NCBI GenBank assembly: GCA_031276475.1 | Contig: JAISMZ010000234.1 | Location: forward strand, 1-7,519 | Source of the DNA: Coriobacteriales bacterium | GTDB lineage: Bacteria > Actinomycetota > Coriobacteriia > Coriobacteriales > UBA8131 | Length of the DNA stretch: 7,519 bases | Reading direction: 5' to 3' | In this document: positions 6,400 to 7,519 of the stretch, piece after piece | Layout: each line of letters begins with the position of its first letter | Numbering within the stretch: the stretch's first letter is position 1 | Notes under the pieces: generated by a model | What the model was told of the DNA's origin: nothing | The model's input: the letters and a program-made list of their open reading frames with translations, nothing else | The model's database searches: none | Program-made: the position numbers and the translations under genes

Positions 6400-6522
6400 A
6401 TGGGCCTTTACGAACAAATGCTCCCTTCGCTGAGGCATTCATCTTTAAGCCATCACTTGGCTTTGTACAAAGGAGATCGAAAATGCGAGACGGCCATCGG
6501 GCAACACCCAGAAGACTCATAG
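6400..6522 (+). CDS. Possible 40-residue ORF with strong RBS
   Basis: ATG at 6400 is preceded by AGGAGG (6389-6394) at a 5-nt spacing, better than most starts in the window. The peptide (MGLYEQMLPSLRHSSLSHHL and on to HPEDS) has no recognisable family and is rich in His and Ser. An extended -10-like TGCTAAGAT lies at 6374-6382 but is too close to the RBS to serve this start easily. The frame overlaps the start of the next ORF by 40 nt. It could be a leader peptide, or the surviving 5' end of a lost gene. Confidence 0.4.
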   Translation: MGLYEQMLPSLRHSSLSHHLALYKGDRKCETAIGQHPEDS

Positions 6523-6968
6523 AGCCCAAAGTCATAGATCAGGATCATCTAACGCGAAGCGACTTGACTTCTATTGATTTCGACAAGGTGATTTGCGGCG
6601 AATCGTCCTCAACCGGAGCTATGGGTCTTGCTGGCCATGTGTGGCTTTACGTGCTAAAAGGCCACAGCTTCAGACTTTATCAGACATGGCACGAGAGCGA
6701 TGTGAAGCTGTATGGATTAGCCTGGGATCTGGTTAACCAGAACCGAAGCAGATTCAGCTTCGCGGATGGCGGTTATGGCAATACGGTTTTTGTAAAGAAA
6801 GGGATTACGCTTGAGCCAAGTGGCCCTGTTCCTAAAGAGATAAGCAAACTGATTAATTCAGACAATGGGAAGTACTTCTGGGTCTATGACAACCGGTACA
6901 AGATTAAGCCGTCCGGCGTGGGCCTCTATTGGTCCGCTTCCAGGGAATGGCAATGCGGCAGGCACTGA
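6483..6968 (+). CDS. Hypothetical protein, 161 residues
   Basis: I do not recognise this protein. The ATG at 6483 has AGGAG 7 nt upstream (6471-6475), and the coding strand is less GC-rich than the neighbours, with believable codon use. The first 15 or so residues look like non-homologous leader. From about 28 on (DLTSIDFDKVICGESSSTGAMG) it reads like a compact globular domain rich in Gly, Trp and Tyr (HVWLYVLKGHSFRLYQTWHE, GYGNTVFVKKG, YFWVYDNRYKI). There is no signal peptide, membrane span or clear catalytic motif. Its setting among a toxin-antitoxin pair and gene remnants would suit an accessory, possibly immunity-type, protein, but that is a guess. The C-terminus (SASREWQCGRH) may be an artefactual tail produced by truncation. 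Confidence 0.55.
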   Translation: MRDGHRATPRRLIEPKVIDQDHLTRSDLTSIDFDKVICGESSSTGAMGLAGHVWLYVLKGHSFRLYQTWHESDVKLYGLAWDLVNQNRSRFSFADGGYGNTVFVKKGITLEPSGPVPKEISKLINSDNGKYFWVYDNRYKIKPSGVGLYWSASREWQCGRH

Positions 6969-7037
6969 TGTAGGCCAGCAGATTTGCGCGCTGTGACGGC
7001 CGCGACCCAGCCAAACGGACACTTGGAGCAGGGGATA

Positions 7038-7348
7038 ATGAGGCAGATTAATAAGCAGTTTATTGAGGATCTCAGCAATGGGAAGCTACCGATTGCTTCA
7101 TCGCTAACATTGAATATGCTACCAGCGCAAACGGAAGCCGCTTTGATGTGCTGGCCGTGAAAAGGGCGCTCAGCTTGATGGACAGCGCGCCAAAGAACGC
7201 CGAGCATCGCGCAGCTATACGCTCTGGGCACGTCTTCTTCGAGGATTTATACATGGCAGAGATTACCCGTGCCGCCAGTCTCATCAGCACTCGCGCGGGT
7301 GCAGGGTCGAGCGCGAGCCCCCACTCCTTCTCAAAAACTTTATTCTGA
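7038..7348 (+). pseudogene. Remnant of a PD-(D/E)XK-nuclease-like protein gene
   Basis: ATG at 7038 (GGAG 9 nt upstream) starts MRQINKQFIEDLSNG, which resembles the N-terminus of a family of uncharacterised proteins I recall as opening with an IN..F..DL..G.L pattern. That frame soon stops. A second frame, open from 7067, carries EATDCFIANIEYATSANGSRFDVLAVK, resembling the internal FI.DIEY...RFD..AV nuclease-fold motif of the same family. The long region normally between the two motifs is absent, and the usual EMKYGD-type motif that should follow is also missing. After FDVLAVK the sequence (RALSLMDSAPKNAEHRAA onward to KTLF, stop at 7348) is unfamiliar. I read this as a gene that lost its middle by an out-of-frame deletion and perhaps also its 3' part. 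The assignment rests on remembered motifs only. Confidence 0.42.
7269..7317 (+). repeat. Right copy of the split direct repeat, with inverted repeat
   Basis: GTGCCGCCAGT (7269-7279), a 9-bp interruption, then ACTCGCGCGGG (7289-7299) repeat the sequence at 6295-6316 in the same orientation. CTCGCGC (7290-7296) and GCGCGAG (7311-7317) form an inverted repeat with a 14-nt loop. This copy lies within the tail of the pseudogene frame, which suggests the tail is not ancestral coding sequence. Confidence 0.5.
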
Positions 7349-7456
7349 ATTTACACCGATTTTAAAACAGGCAACTCAGAGGCAGGATATCATCTCAGCA
7401 CGAGGCGTTGCTTCAAGAAGGCGCCAGACAGAATTCCAGGCAAAGGGAGCGAGAAT
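7349..7456. other. Short gap before the right-hand gene
   Basis: I see no supported gene here. A plus-strand frame reading through it ends at 7460 and overlaps the next start by ATGA, but its residues (SEFTPILKQATQRQDII and on) resemble nothing I know. No terminator hairpin or convincing promoter is visible. Confidence 0.3.
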
Positions 7457-7519
7457 ATGAAGCTCAAAATTGAACCGTACATCCACCCAGACGCCAAGGT
7501 CGCGCAGGCAGAAATCGGA
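7457..7519 (+). CDS. Start of a gene, possibly a hexapeptide-repeat transferase (cut by window edge)
   Basis: ATG at 7457 follows AGGGAG at about 7 nt, and the frame is open to the window edge (21 codons). The peptide MKLKIEPYIHPDAKVAQAEIG has the IHP.A.V..AEIG pattern that opens many left-handed beta-helix acyl- and acetyltransferases. Only the first coil is visible, so the family call is tentative, though the start itself is well supported by the RBS. Confidence 0.45.
   Translation, partial: MKLKIEPYIHPDAKVAQAEIG

Noticed and set aside
3400..7519. CRISPR arrays, tRNA or rRNA genes, insertion sequences and integrases.
   Set aside because: I found no regularly spaced repeats, no cloverleaf-like segments and no transposase or recombinase motifs; the repeats seen are only pairs or in-frame coding repeats.

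Overview
The window is a GC-rich bacterial segment with AT-richer islands. It looks like a strict anaerobe. A radical SAM protein of the TrsS type and a PaaK-like AMP-dependent CoA ligase of the DVU_1553 type sit together, as they do in gene sets linked to selenium/molybdenum-hydroxylase maturation in sulfate reducers and some gut anaerobes. Frequent TTA leucine codons in the GC-rich ABC genes argue against a Streptomyces-like actinomycete. A Desulfovibrio relative or a Coriobacteriia/Eggerthellaceae relative are both reasonable guesses, and the sequence alone does not decide between them.

Layout. (1) 15-1980, plus strand: the permease and ATPase of an ABC importer of the COG4120/COG1101 (TrpYZ-like) type; its binding protein is probably just outside the left edge. 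(2) 1969-3342, minus strand: the CoA-ligase-like protein, whose 3' end overlaps the ATPase tail to tail by 12 bp. (3) 3461-4068, minus: a rhuM pseudogene with its middle deleted out of frame. (4) 4312-5784, minus: the TrsS-like radical SAM protein. It appears to lack its usual N-terminal section and carries a tandemly expanded Cys-Cys repeat. (5) 5714-6222, minus: a RelB/RelE-type toxin-antitoxin pair with its own promoter. The 3' end of the toxin gene overlaps the start of the radical SAM gene. (6) 6295-7348, plus: small uncharacterised ORFs and a decayed nuclease-like gene, bracketed by a split direct repeat. (7) 7457 to the edge: the first 21 codons of a gene that looks like a hexapeptide-repeat acyltransferase.

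Interpretation. The ligase and radical SAM genes are probably remains of one functional cluster that has been rearranged: rhuM lies between them and relBE lies against the 5' end of the radical SAM gene. At least two genes here show internal deletions (rhuM and the nuclease-like gene), and trsS looks 5'-truncated, so the right two thirds of the window behaves like a decaying accessory island. The relBE promoter may now be what transcribes the radical SAM gene. Family assignments come from remembered motifs, not searches.
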